DNA of 64,000 nucleotides, taken from Clostridia bacterium. GTDB taxonomy: Bacteria; Bacillota; Clostridia; Oscillospirales; Acutalibacteraceae. The stretch covers positions 1 to 64,000 of the forward strand of contig JAFURT010000033.1 in the NCBI GenBank assembly GCA_017471765.1. The letters are read 5' to 3'. Position numbers and translations under genes: made by a program. Shown one piece after another: positions 32,087 through 40,606 of this stretch (position 1 is the first letter of the stretch; every line of letters begins with the position of its first letter). Below the pieces are notes generated by a model, which saw only the letters and a list, made by a program, of their open reading frames with translations, searched no databases and was not told the DNA's origin.

Positions 32087-33001
32087 ATGCAACCGATTAT
32101 TCAGGTAGAGGGGCTATGCAAGGCCTTTGGGGACATTCGCGCAGTGGAGGCGGTCAGTTTCCAGGTGCGCCGAGGGGAGCTGTTTGCCTTTTTGGGTGTG
32201 AACGGCGCCGGCAAAAGCACGACCATATCCATCCTTTGTGGCCAGTTGAAACGGGATGCCGGTCGGGTGGTAATCGATGGCAGTGACCTGGAAACGGATG
32301 CTGATCGCATTAAAGCCCAACTGGGTGTGGTATTTCAGAACTCGGTGCTGGATAAAGCGCTGTCGGTGCGGGATAATCTGGAAAGCCGGGCCGCCTTATA
32401 CGGCATTCTGGGCGACCGCTTTGAACAACGGCTGGCCGAACTGGTGGAACTGCTAAAATTGGAAGATTTGCTCCGTCGTCCGGTGGGAAAATTGTCCGGT
32501 GGCCAGCGGCGACGGGTGGATATTGCCCGAGCCCTGCTTCATTGCCCCAAGGTGCTGATTCTGGATGAGCCCACTACCGGTCTCGATCCCCAGACCCGCC
32601 AACTTCTGTGGCAGGTCATTCACCGGTTACGGCAGGAGCAGCAACTGACGGTATTTCTCACCACACATTATATGGAAGAGGCGGCGGATGCGGATTATGT
32701 GGTCATTCTGGATGCCGGCCGTGTGGCCGCTGAGGGAACACCGCTGGAATTGAAAAATGCGTATACCGGTGACCATATTACGCTGTATGGGGTGGAGGAA
32801 ACAGCGGTGCAACCCCTGGGCCTACCGTATGAGGTACTGCGCGAGGGCGTACGCCTGTACGTGCCGGATACAGCGGCGGCCACCCGATTAATTGTAGCCA
32901 ATCCGGCGCTGTTTACCGATTATGAAATCACCAAAGGGTGTATGGACGATGTGTTTTTGGCCGTCACTGGCAAGAAATTGACGGGAGGTGAGGGAAAGTG
33001 A
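32087..33001 (+). CDS. ABC transporter ATP-binding protein, drug-export (DrrA-like)
   Basis: A 304-residue ATPase with Walker A GVNGAGKST, a Q-loop FQNSVLD, signature LSGGQRRRVDIARAL, Walker B VLILDEPTTGLDP and a switch His in TTHYMEEA. The C-terminal ~80 residues form the regulatory tail of DrrA/CcmA-like export ATPases. ATG 32087 follows AAAGGAG. Its end overlaps the permease start. Confidence 0.92.
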   Translation: MQPIIQVEGLCKAFGDIRAVEAVSFQVRRGELFAFLGVNGAGKSTTISILCGQLKRDAGRVVIDGSDLETDADRIKAQLGVVFQNSVLDKALSVRDNLESRAALYGILGDRFEQRLAELVELLKLEDLLRRPVGKLSGGQRRRVDIARALLHCPKVLILDEPTTGLDPQTRQLLWQVIHRLRQEQQLTVFLTTHYMEEAADADYVVILDAGRVAAEGTPLELKNAYTGDHITLYGVEETAVQPLGLPYEVLREGVRLYVPDTAAATRLIVANPALFTDYEITKGCMDDVFLAVTGKKLTGGEGK

Positions 33002-33897
33002 ACGTACTCTCTGTGCTTTTACGGCGAAATGTGAAACTGTTTTTCAGAGATAAGGGAATGTTTTTTACCGCCTTGATCACGCCGCTTATTCTGCTGGTGC
33101 TGTACGCCACCTTCCTGGGGAACGTATATCGGGACAGTTTCCTGCTTACCGTGCCGGAGGGGATGGCGGTAGCAGATAGCCTGCTGAATGGCTTTGTGGG
33201 CGGCCAGCTGATTTCTTCCATTCTGGCCGTTTCCTGCGTGACGGTAGCCTTCTGTTCCAATATGCTGATGGTGCAGGATAAGGTTACCGGTGCCCGCAGT
33301 GACTTGACGGTATCCCCGGTAAAGCCTTCCCTGCTGGCGGTGAGTTATTTTGGGGCAACATGGCTGTCCACCCTGCTTATCTGCTTTGTCGCCGCAGTGG
33401 CTTGCCTGGTGTATGTGGCCTGCGTGGGGTGGTATATGACGCTGGGGGAGGTGTTACTGCTCCTGCTGGATGTCCTGCTGCTGTCCTTGTTTGGCACCGC
33501 CCTGTCCAGCGTGATAAACTATTTCCTGTCTACCCAGGGGCAGATTTCGGCGGTAGGCTCCATTATCAGCTCGGTGTATGGCTTCATCTGCGGCGCCTAT
33601 ATGCCTATCTCCCAGTTCCCGGAGGGGCTACAGAAAGCCATTGCCTTTTTGCCGGGCACGTATGGCACGGCCTTGATGCGAAATCACGCTTTGCAAGGAG
33701 TTGCTGTCGCTATGGAGGAGGAGGGCTTGCCCCAGGAAGCCATTACCGCTATGCTGGATGCCGTGGACTGCCGGGTGTATTTCTTTGATACGGTCGTGCC
33801 GGTGCCGGTGATGTATGGAATATTGCTGGGTTCAATTGCTCTGTTGCTGGGAATATATATTCTGCTGAATTACCGGAGAATAAGAAAAATGCAGTAA
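32998..33897 (+). CDS. ABC-2 type permease
   Basis: A 299-residue membrane protein with six hydrophobic helices in the ABC-2 pattern: a cytoplasmic start (LLRRNVKLFFRDKGMFFTALITPLILLVLYATFLG), a short outer loop, four central helices and a C-terminal helix (PVMYGILLGSIALLLGIYIL). GTG 32998 overlaps the ATPase stop by four bases. It forms the exporter pore with the preceding ATPase; the substrate is unknown. Confidence 0.9.
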   Translation: MNVLSVLLRRNVKLFFRDKGMFFTALITPLILLVLYATFLGNVYRDSFLLTVPEGMAVADSLLNGFVGGQLISSILAVSCVTVAFCSNMLMVQDKVTGARSDLTVSPVKPSLLAVSYFGATWLSTLLICFVAAVACLVYVACVGWYMTLGEVLLLLLDVLLLSLFGTALSSVINYFLSTQGQISAVGSIISSVYGFICGAYMPISQFPEGLQKAIAFLPGTYGTALMRNHALQGVAVAMEEEGLPQEAITAMLDAVDCRVYFFDTVVPVPVMYGILLGSIALLLGIYILLNYRRIRKMQ

Positions 33898-33920
33898 TTT
33901 GAGAAAAACTGAAAAAAGAC

Positions 33921-34213
33921 TTGCATTATCCGGAAAAGGGATGTATAATGCAGAAAATTGGATATTTCTGTGTGACGTTTGCAGGAAAAGCGAATGCTGC
34001 CGAAGGAGTAACACTCTCAGGCTTCCGGAAACGGATGAGGACTGTAAGCTGACAGAACTTTGGAGAAACTCATTAAATTGAGTGCCGAAGGTGCAAAGCG
34101 CTTTGCGCTAATCTCTCAGGCAAAAGGACAAAGGTATCTTTCTATTCTATCTTTTTGTTATTTTGGTTTGATTGGTGGCGGACTGCGTCTTTAGCGCAGT
34201 CCGTTATTTTTTT
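33921..34213 (+). promoter_or_regulatory. Promoter, tandem glycine riboswitch and terminator
   Basis: TTGCAT (33921-33926), 17 bases, TATAAT (33944-33949). Aptamer 1 carries GCCGAAGGAG with CTCTCAGGC (33999-34022) and aptamer 2 GCCGAAGGTGCAA with CTCTCAGGCAAAAGGAC (34083-34129); these are the family hallmarks. P1 of aptamer 2 pairs CTTTG with CAAAG. The terminator CGGACTGCG / CGCAGTCCG (34179-34203) with a T-run follows, 15 bases before the symporter gene. Glycine binding to the two aptamers should switch this stem. Nothing else lies in this 330-base gap. Confidence 0.88.
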
Positions 34214-34227
34214 GAGGAGGAAACAGT

Positions 34228-35757
34228 ATGCTCGAACAAATCACCAACATCAACAACGCCATCAACGGGGTGGTCTGGGGAATGCCCGGCCTTATCCTGC
34301 TGATCGGTACCGGTATCCTGATGACACTCTGCACCAAAGTGTTTCAGATCAGTCATCTTGGCCACTGGTGGAAGCACACCATCGGTAGCCTGTTCAAGAA
34401 AAATGTCATCGGCCATCGAAAAGAAAAGGGTACCATCTCTCCTTTTCAGGCCCTGTGCACCGCTTTGGCCGCTACCGTAGGTACCGGTAACATCGCCGGT
34501 GTGGCCGCCGCCATCTGCATCGGTGGCGCCGGTGCGGTATTCTGGATGTGGATAGCCGCTTTCTTTGGTATGATGACCAACTTCTCTGAAAATGTGCTGG
34601 GTATCTATTTCCGCCGCAAGAACTCCGAGGGCGAGTGGTCCGGCGGTGCGATGTACTACCTGAAAGATGGCTTGGGTAAGAAGAAGGGCTGCAAACACAT
34701 TGGTACGGTGCTGGCTGTGCTGTTCTGCCTGTTTACATTGCTGGCCTCCTTCGGTATCGGTAGCATGGGTCAGGTCAATAAGATCGTGGCTAATGTGGCC
34801 TCGGCCTTTGACATTTCCGCCCTGTCCTCTGTGCAGGTCATGGGGAATATTTCCCTGTACAATGTGATCCTCGGTGCTGTGATCATGTTACTGACGGCAT
34901 TAATCACTTTGGGCGGCCTTAAGCGTATCGCCAACGTAGCGGAGAAGATCGTGCCGTTTATGGTGGTGCTGTTTGTGATTGGCAGTGTTGTAATCATCGG
35001 CGTGAATTTTGGTCAAATCGGTGCGGCATTCAAAGCAATCTTTGTTAACGCCTTTACGCCTATAGCGGCTATCGGTGGCGGTGTCGGTACCGTGATCAGT
35101 AAGGTTGTGACGCAGGGCTTCAAGCGTGGCGTATTCTCCAATGAGGCTGGCTTGGGCTCTTCGGTTATGGTACATTCTAACTCCAGTGTTCGTGAGCCTG
35201 TCAAGCAGGGTATGTGGGGCGTTTTCGAGGTGTTTGCTGATACCATGGTGGTGTGCACCATGACGGCTCTGGTGGTGCTGACCTCCGGCGCCTACAACCT
35301 GGAAACCGGTGCAATTATGGAAGGCTACACCGATGCTACGCTGGTAGCCGGTGCCTTCAACAGCGTGTTCTCCTGGGGGAATATCGGTGGTAAGTTTGTA
35401 GCTACCGCTATGTTCTTGTTCGCCTTCACCACTGTCTTGGGTTGGTCGCATTATGGTAGCAAGGCATGGGAGTACCTGTTTGGGGCCAAGTCGGTGGTGG
35501 TGTTCAAGATTATCCACATCATCACCATTATGTTCGGTGCGGTGATGACCTCCTCGCTGGCTTGGGATATCTCGGATACCTTCAATGGCTTGATGATGAT
35601 CCCCAACCTGATCGGTGTGGTGACCTTGGTGCCGTTGGTGTCCAAGATTACCAAAAACTATGTGGACCGTCGTGTGCGGAAATTGGATGTTAAACCCATC
35701 CTGTCCTATGATCCTGACCTGCAGGCAGAAGCCGAGCAGAATCTGGATGGCGAATAA
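34228..35757 (+). CDS. Sodium:alanine/glycine symporter (AGCS family)
   Basis: A 509-residue amino-acid carrier with about 10-11 helices. GMPGLILLIGTGILMTLCTKVFQISHLG, the ATVGTGNIAGVAAAICIGGAGAVFWMWIAAFFGM signature (about residues 78-111) and the FSNEAGLGSSVMVHSNSS motif are diagnostic. It imports alanine or glycine with Na+. The upstream tandem glycine riboswitch supports glycine as a relevant substrate. ATG 34228 follows GAGGAGG. Confidence 0.95.
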   Translation: MLEQITNINNAINGVVWGMPGLILLIGTGILMTLCTKVFQISHLGHWWKHTIGSLFKKNVIGHRKEKGTISPFQALCTALAATVGTGNIAGVAAAICIGGAGAVFWMWIAAFFGMMTNFSENVLGIYFRRKNSEGEWSGGAMYYLKDGLGKKKGCKHIGTVLAVLFCLFTLLASFGIGSMGQVNKIVANVASAFDISALSSVQVMGNISLYNVILGAVIMLLTALITLGGLKRIANVAEKIVPFMVVLFVIGSVVIIGVNFGQIGAAFKAIFVNAFTPIAAIGGGVGTVISKVVTQGFKRGVFSNEAGLGSSVMVHSNSSVREPVKQGMWGVFEVFADTMVVCTMTALVVLTSGAYNLETGAIMEGYTDATLVAGAFNSVFSWGNIGGKFVATAMFLFAFTTVLGWSHYGSKAWEYLFGAKSVVVFKIIHIITIMFGAVMTSSLAWDISDTFNGLMMIPNLIGVVTLVPLVSKITKNYVDRRVRKLDVKPILSYDPDLQAEAEQNLDGE

Positions 35758-35762
35758 AGACC

Positions 35763-35808
35763 AAAAAACAGCGTGGATGGCCTTATGTGGGCATCCACGC
35801 TGTTTCTT
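35763..35808. terminator. Bidirectional intrinsic terminator
   Basis: AAACAGCGTGGATG pairs with CATCCACGCTGTTT (12-base loop), with A/T runs on both sides, between the convergent symporter and sialidase-like genes. Confidence 0.85.
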
Positions 35809-35817
35809 TGTTGTGCT

Positions 35818-37293
35818 TTAACCGATTTGGGCACCGGGGCAAATCTCCTCGATGGGAATCTGGATAAAGTGGGCGGTGGGCTCGTAGAATAGGCCTATTT
35901 TCCCGTCCGATAGCTCGGTCATGTTAGAGTAGCCAAAGGAGGGGGAGGGCCAGAACTTGGGGCAATCGTAGGTATAGGCCAGCTCCATGCGGTTGTCCTC
36001 CCGAATGAGGAAGGTGAATATCCTGCCATCATTCCGCTGGGTGGTAGGGGCGGCAGGGTAGGATACCAGCACCGCCTGACAGCCGTCAATGGGCCGGGAG
36101 TAGGTGATGGCAGACATCTTACAGCTGTTGTTGGCGGTCACCTCGGTGACAACAGGCTGGGCGAATACATAGGTGTTAGCGGCAGCATCCCACCGGGCAT
36201 CCGCGTATAGTATGCGGTGATACGCCGCCCCATCGGAGCGCAGAAAGGTGCGTAGAGTGCCGTCAGCCAGTTCTACCGTTTCGCACTCGTTAAAGCAGGT
36301 AGTGCCGGGGATGAAGGCCACCTCCTGTTCCGGGCGTTGCCAGGTTTCTCCGTTATCTTTGGAGTATAGGAAGGTTACCGTTGCTCCGCCGGCATCGTCC
36401 CCTCGTTTGTAGCAAACATAGCCGGGGAGAAGGACAGTACCGTCGGCGGTGACGATGCCGTGACCGGTACCGTGGCGAGCCTCCCGTTCGTTTTCCCGTT
36501 TGATGCTCTCCAGAATGCGGTGACGCCAGTTTTTGCCGTCCCGGGAACTGGCTAGCCACAGGTATTGAGTGTTGTACACGTGTAGCACGGCGTCTCTGAA
36601 AAAGACATTCTGCTGGACAAGGGTGCCGTTTTTCTTGCCGGCGGTGTACTGCTCCTGGGTGAGAGGCGTGTGGTCATCGGCAGTGTACAGATTGAGGGCA
36701 TCGTCCACCACCCAGGAGGTCGCTGTACCGTCAGCCCGGCATAGCACCGGGGCAAAATCGCCTTGGTAATCCCCTACATAATAACAATAACGAGTGCCGT
36801 CGTCAGCCGAGGGCGCGGTAAAGGCATCCTCCCACCGGGCGGTGAGCACTAAGCGCTGGACACCGTCTATAGCCACATAGCCCCGGCCAACGCCCGGGTC
36901 GATAAACCCCGGGTCGGTGACACAGCTGATGCCGGTGGGGGACACATTCGCCGCCACAAATACCGTGCCATCCGGTCCCTGCACACACATAGAGTCGATG
37001 GCGGTGCAGGCGCAGGTGTAGCCGCTGTCGGTGGAATCGGGAAAATAGATGGGCCAGCTGTGGTGCCAGGTTTGCCCACCGTCTTCGGAAAGGGCGGCGA
37101 CAATATCAATGCCGCCAGCCTCTGTCCAAGCGGAATAGCGCATATCAGCGGTGAGAAAAATACTGCCGTTCTGCAGGGTGATGGCACCGGGAATGCGGAT
37201 GATGACCGCATCCGGTACCTCCGCGAAAGGGCGATCGGCGATATAGGTATCCGGCCCCACCTTGTGGCCGCTTTTCGGGAGAGACGGTTGCAT
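35818..37293 (-). CDS. Exo-alpha-sialidase-like (GH33/BNR) protein, cytosolic
   Basis: A 491-residue six-bladed-propeller-type enzyme. The arginine of VIIRIPGAIT (R33) fits the sialidase FRIP motif, and Asp boxes occur at SEDGGQTW (69-76), SRDGKNW and SKDNGETW. A later E-x-x-E-L-A-D-G-T-L-R-T-F-L-R region matches the catalytic Glu/Arg neighbourhood. No signal peptide or membrane segment is present, unlike most secreted sialidases, so it may act on imported glycans or be a related propeller hydrolase. The start follows AGGAGG. No sialic-acid catabolism genes are in the window. Confidence 0.7.
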   Translation of the reverse strand: MQPSLPKSGHKVGPDTYIADRPFAEVPDAVIIRIPGAITLQNGSIFLTADMRYSAWTEAGGIDIVAALSEDGGQTWHHSWPIYFPDSTDSGYTCACTAIDSMCVQGPDGTVFVAANVSPTGISCVTDPGFIDPGVGRGYVAIDGVQRLVLTARWEDAFTAPSADDGTRYCYYVGDYQGDFAPVLCRADGTATSWVVDDALNLYTADDHTPLTQEQYTAGKKNGTLVQQNVFFRDAVLHVYNTQYLWLASSRDGKNWRHRILESIKRENEREARHGTGHGIVTADGTVLLPGYVCYKRGDDAGGATVTFLYSKDNGETWQRPEQEVAFIPGTTCFNECETVELADGTLRTFLRSDGAAYHRILYADARWDAAANTYVFAQPVVTEVTANNSCKMSAITYSRPIDGCQAVLVSYPAAPTTQRNDGRIFTFLIREDNRMELAYTYDCPKFWPSPSFGYSNMTELSDGKIGLFYEPTAHFIQIPIEEICPGAQIG

Positions 37294-37406
37294 ACAGAGT
37301 ACCTCCTGGCTTTTTCTTTAGGCTATACCAAAATGGGGAATCTGTCAATAGACAAAAACGACAGGGACGCAATACCCTGTCGTTTTTTGTCGTTTTTAGC
37401 TATCCG

Positions 37407-38201
37407 TCAGCGTATAGCGTTGTATATGTCGGTGACGCTGTCCAGCGCATAGGTGGGCTTTATGTCACTTTCACGCCACACCTCCCGGGTAGTTTCGCCG
37501 CTGAATACTAGCACGGTATCCACCCCGGCGTTGACGCCGCTGGCAATATCGGTATAGATGCGGTCGCCCACCATCACCGTTTCCTCCGGCCGATAGCCGA
37601 ATTTTGCCATGGCCAGGTTGACCATAGCCGGCTCCGGCTTGCCGATGAAATAGGGGCGGCGGCCGGTGGCACGCCACAACATCTCGCACACACTGCCGCA
37701 GTCCGGCACATAGCCGAAAGCGGTGGGGCACACCCAGTCCGGGTTGGTGGCCAGGTACAGCAGTTCCGGGTCTTTCAGCAGAATACAGGCATCCTCCAGC
37801 TTTTGGAAGGTCAGCTCGTTATCGTTGCCCATCAGCAGACAGTCGATGCCCTCCTCCAACCGGTCGGTCACCGGGAAACCGGCCTCGGCCAGCTCCTGCC
37901 GGAAGGCCGCTGTTCCGGCGGCATAGATGCGGTGGCCGGTGTAGTGCTCCTGCAGGTACACACAGGTGGCCATGGTGGAGGTGAAGAAATCCTCTGCGGT
38001 AGCCGGGATGCCCAGCCGGGCCAGCTTCTCTACATAGACGCTGACACTTTTGGAGGAATTATTGGTGAGAAAGAGATACCGGCCACCATTGTCCTTTATT
38101 TGTTGCAGAAATTCCGGCACATGGGGAAACAGGTCATCATCCAGATACAGTGTGCCGTCCATATCCAGCAAAAACAGGCGCTTGTTTTTCAGTCTGTTCA
38201 T
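37407..38201 (-). CDS. HAD-IIA phosphatase, NagD-like
   Basis: A 264-residue haloacid-dehalogenase hydrolase: LFLLDMDGTLYLDD (motif I), LTNNSSKS (motif II), and MVGDRIYTDIASGVNAG (motif IV), with a C2 cap between, fit the NagD/4-nitrophenylphosphatase subfamily. It probably removes phosphate from sugar phosphates, nucleotides or phosphoglycolate-like metabolites. It lies 11 bases after the permease gene and shares its transcript. Confidence 0.88.
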   Translation of the reverse strand: MNRLKNKRLFLLDMDGTLYLDDDLFPHVPEFLQQIKDNGGRYLFLTNNSSKSVSVYVEKLARLGIPATAEDFFTSTMATCVYLQEHYTGHRIYAAGTAAFRQELAEAGFPVTDRLEEGIDCLLMGNDNELTFQKLEDACILLKDPELLYLATNPDWVCPTAFGYVPDCGSVCEMLWRATGRRPYFIGKPEPAMVNLAMAKFGYRPEETVMVGDRIYTDIASGVNAGVDTVLVFSGETTREVWRESDIKPTYALDSVTDIYNAIR

Positions 38202-38212
38202 GAAAAACCTCC

Positions 38213-39319
38213 TTACAGGAAAAACAGTTTTGCCGCCACCGTCATAATCAGCAGAAACAGCAGGTTGATAGCGGTAAACAGCAACAGATATCGTTTGGTG
38301 TGCCCGGGATAGAGAATGCGGTATTCATTGAAGGTGATTAAACTGGCTAATGAAGCAATCAGTGTGCCGGTACCGCCGATGTTGACACCCAGCAACAGCG
38401 CGTGATAGTCACCGGTGAAGCGGGACAGCAGAATGGCCGACGGCACATTGCTGATGGCCTGACAGGACAGCACCGATACCAACAGAGTGTCCTTTTCCAG
38501 CAGTGCTGAAATGGCCACATTGACCGCCTCGATACGAGCCAGGTTGCCGGCGAAGATGAAGAAAAAGAAAAAAGTGCCCAGCAAAGAGTAATCCACCATC
38601 AACAGAGACTCCCTATCGGCAAAGAGCAGTACCAGCGGAATGAGGATAAGCCCTACCCAGAAAGGAATGACCCGGAATACGATGATGATGGACAGGGCGA
38701 ACAGCACCAGGTACAGCACCGTCCGACGGATGTTCAGTTTTTCCGGAAATTTCTCAGCGATGGTCAGCTTTATCGGTTTTACGAACAGGCAGGCGATGGC
38801 CAGCAGGCTGATGGCCAGCAGAAAGGGCGGGAGCATGATGGTGCAGAACTCACCGGCGGGGATGTTGAAGTAGGAGTAAAGGTACAGATTTTGCGGATTG
38901 CCGAAGGGGGTCAGCATGCCGCCCAGGTTGGCAGAGATGTTCTGCAGGATAAACAGATAGGCCATGTATTTGCTCTGTCCTGTCACCGACAGGGCGAAAT
39001 AGCCCAGCGGCAGGAAGGTAATCAGAGCCATATCATTAGCGATGAGCATGGAGCCGATGAAGGTAATGACGATGAGCAGCAGGAACAGCCCCCGGAGATT
39101 GCCGGAGATGAGCACCAGTCGCCTGGCTAGAATGGTGAAGAATTTGATGTTCCGCAGAGCACACACCACCGCCAGCGTAAGAAACAGACAGGCAAGGGTC
39201 TTCCAATCGAAATAGGAAAAGTAGGTTTTATCCGGTGGGACAAAACAGCCGGTAACCAGCGCCGCTACCGCCGCCACCACCAAAACGGTGTTTTTCTTTA
39301 AAAAGTTCACAACAGTCAT
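38213..39319 (-). CDS. SLC13/ArsB-type (ion transporter superfamily) permease
   Basis: A 368-residue protein with about 11 helices of the IT superfamily. LRGLFLLLIVITFIGSMLIANDMALITFLPLG and ANLGGMLTPFGNPQNLYLYSY match the ...NDxA... and ...GxxxTPxGNPxN... motifs of CitM/ArsB/NhaD-like carriers. A second TPxGN-like repeat is replaced by VNIGGTGTLIASLAS. It may move a di/tricarboxylate or an anion. ATG 39319 follows AAGGAG; a GTG 24 bases upstream lacks a ribosome site. Confidence 0.78.
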   Translation of the reverse strand: MTVVNFLKKNTVLVVAAVAALVTGCFVPPDKTYFSYFDWKTLACLFLTLAVVCALRNIKFFTILARRLVLISGNLRGLFLLLIVITFIGSMLIANDMALITFLPLGYFALSVTGQSKYMAYLFILQNISANLGGMLTPFGNPQNLYLYSYFNIPAGEFCTIMLPPFLLAISLLAIACLFVKPIKLTIAEKFPEKLNIRRTVLYLVLFALSIIIVFRVIPFWVGLILIPLVLLFADRESLLMVDYSLLGTFFFFFIFAGNLARIEAVNVAISALLEKDTLLVSVLSCQAISNVPSAILLSRFTGDYHALLLGVNIGGTGTLIASLASLITFNEYRILYPGHTKRYLLLFTAINLLFLLIMTVAAKLFFL

Positions 39320-39391
39320 ACGAAAAGCTCCTTGATTTTGCACTGACTGCCATCATACACCACTTTTTGCCGTTTGACAAGAGGAAAAAGG

Positions 39392-39430
39392 AAAAACGCC
39401 GTTTCTTCCATCAGGAGAAACAGCGTTTTT
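39392..39430 (-). terminator. Terminator of the lactate dehydrogenase gene
   Basis: AAAAACGC / GCGTTTTT arms with an inner GTTTCT / AGAAAC stem, followed by a T-rich stretch on the minus strand. Confidence 0.7.
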
Positions 39431-39453
39431 GTAGTAGGAGAGTGGTCGGGCTG

Positions 39454-40488
39454 TCAGAAGCACTTGCCATCCTTGCAATCCTCGGTATTGCCACGGCGGT
39501 AGCACAGTTCGTTGGGGCATTGCCCGGTGCGGAAGAACCCGACGATGTTGTTGACGGTGGTTTCTGCGATGTTTTCCAGCGCTTCTTCGGTCAGAAAGGC
39601 CTGATGGGAGGTGACGATGACGTTTGGCATAGAGATGAGCCGAGCCAGGGTATCGTCCTCCAGAATGTGCCCGGAGTTATCCTCAAAGAACAGGTCGGAC
39701 TCCTCCTCGTACACATCCAGACAGGCGGCCCCCACCTGCCGGGATTTGATACCGGCCAGCAACGCCTCGGCATCCACCAGCGCCCCTCGGGAGGTATTGA
39801 GCAGTACCACACCTCGCTTGCAACGGCTCAGGGCGGCTTCGTCGATGATGTGGTAGGTATCCTCTGTCAGGGGACAGTGCAGGGAGATGATGTCGCTTCC
39901 GGCAAACAACTCGTCCAGCGTCACATACCGGATGGTGTCGCCGTTGTCCAGTCCATCAGCAGGGAATTTGTCATACGCCAGCACCTTCATGCCGAAGCCC
40001 CGGCAGATGTCGATGAACACCCGGCCGATGCGGCCGGTACCGATGACACCCACCGTCTTGCCGTGGAGGTCGAAGCCGGTCAGGCCGGCCAGGCTGAAAT
40101 TGAAATCACGGGAACGGATGTAGGCCTTGTGAATGCGCCGGATGGAGGTGAGCAACAGAGCCATGGTGTGTTCCGCCACCGCATAGGGGGAGTAGGCGGG
40201 TACACGCAGTACGTGCAGTTTACCATGGGCGTGCTTCATATCTACATTATTGAAACCGGCACAGCGCAGGGCCAGCACCTGCACGCCCATCTCCGCCAGG
40301 CGGTCGATGACGGCGGCATTTACCGTATCGTTGACAAAGACGCACACGCCGTCATAGCCCTGGGCCAGGTCGACGGTGTCCTCGTTGAGCTTGGTTTCAA
40401 AATATTTGAATGTGACACCACTCGCCTCGCCATAGCGGTCAAAGGACGGCCGGTCATAGGGCTTGGTATCAAAAAATGCAATCTTCAT
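39454..40488 (-). CDS. ldhA: D-lactate dehydrogenase (LdhA-like 2-hydroxyacid dehydrogenase)
   Basis: A 344-residue NAD-dependent enzyme reducing pyruvate to D-lactate. Features are LALRCAGFNNVDM (substrate loop with Arg), the Rossmann motif GVIGTGRIG (about residues 150-158), HCPLTEDTYHII, NTSRGALVDAEAL, CLDVYEEE (catalytic Glu) and SHQAFLTEEAL (catalytic His). The sequence is close to E. coli LdhA through GYDGVCVFVND and VPAYSPYAVAEH. It ends in a short Cys-containing tail. A striking inverted repeat lies just upstream, so its transcription is probably regulated. Confidence 0.92.
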   Translation of the reverse strand: MKIAFFDTKPYDRPSFDRYGEASGVTFKYFETKLNEDTVDLAQGYDGVCVFVNDTVNAAVIDRLAEMGVQVLALRCAGFNNVDMKHAHGKLHVLRVPAYSPYAVAEHTMALLLTSIRRIHKAYIRSRDFNFSLAGLTGFDLHGKTVGVIGTGRIGRVFIDICRGFGMKVLAYDKFPADGLDNGDTIRYVTLDELFAGSDIISLHCPLTEDTYHIIDEAALSRCKRGVVLLNTSRGALVDAEALLAGIKSRQVGAACLDVYEEESDLFFEDNSGHILEDDTLARLISMPNVIVTSHQAFLTEEALENIAETTVNNIVGFFRTGQCPNELCYRRGNTEDCKDGKCF

Positions 40489-40505
40489 GGAAAACCCTCC
40501 TTGTA

Positions 40506-40540
40506 TTTCTGACGATAGTATAGTACAATATCGTCAGAAA
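40506..40540 (-). promoter_or_regulatory. 12-bp inverted repeat around the ldhA -10 region
   Basis: TTTCTGACGATA (40506-40517) and TATCGTCAGAAA (40529-40540) are perfect complements with an 11-base gap. On the minus strand a TATACT-like -10 falls in the repeat and no good -35 is seen. It reads as a regulator site; it is not a Rex box (TTGTTAA-N4-TTAACAA). Confidence 0.55.
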
Positions 40541-40606
40541 ATCTACACAAATTTTCATAAAAGGCAAAAAAGTGAAAAAACAGGCCAGCGGAAAGGAGGA
40601 TGGAGG

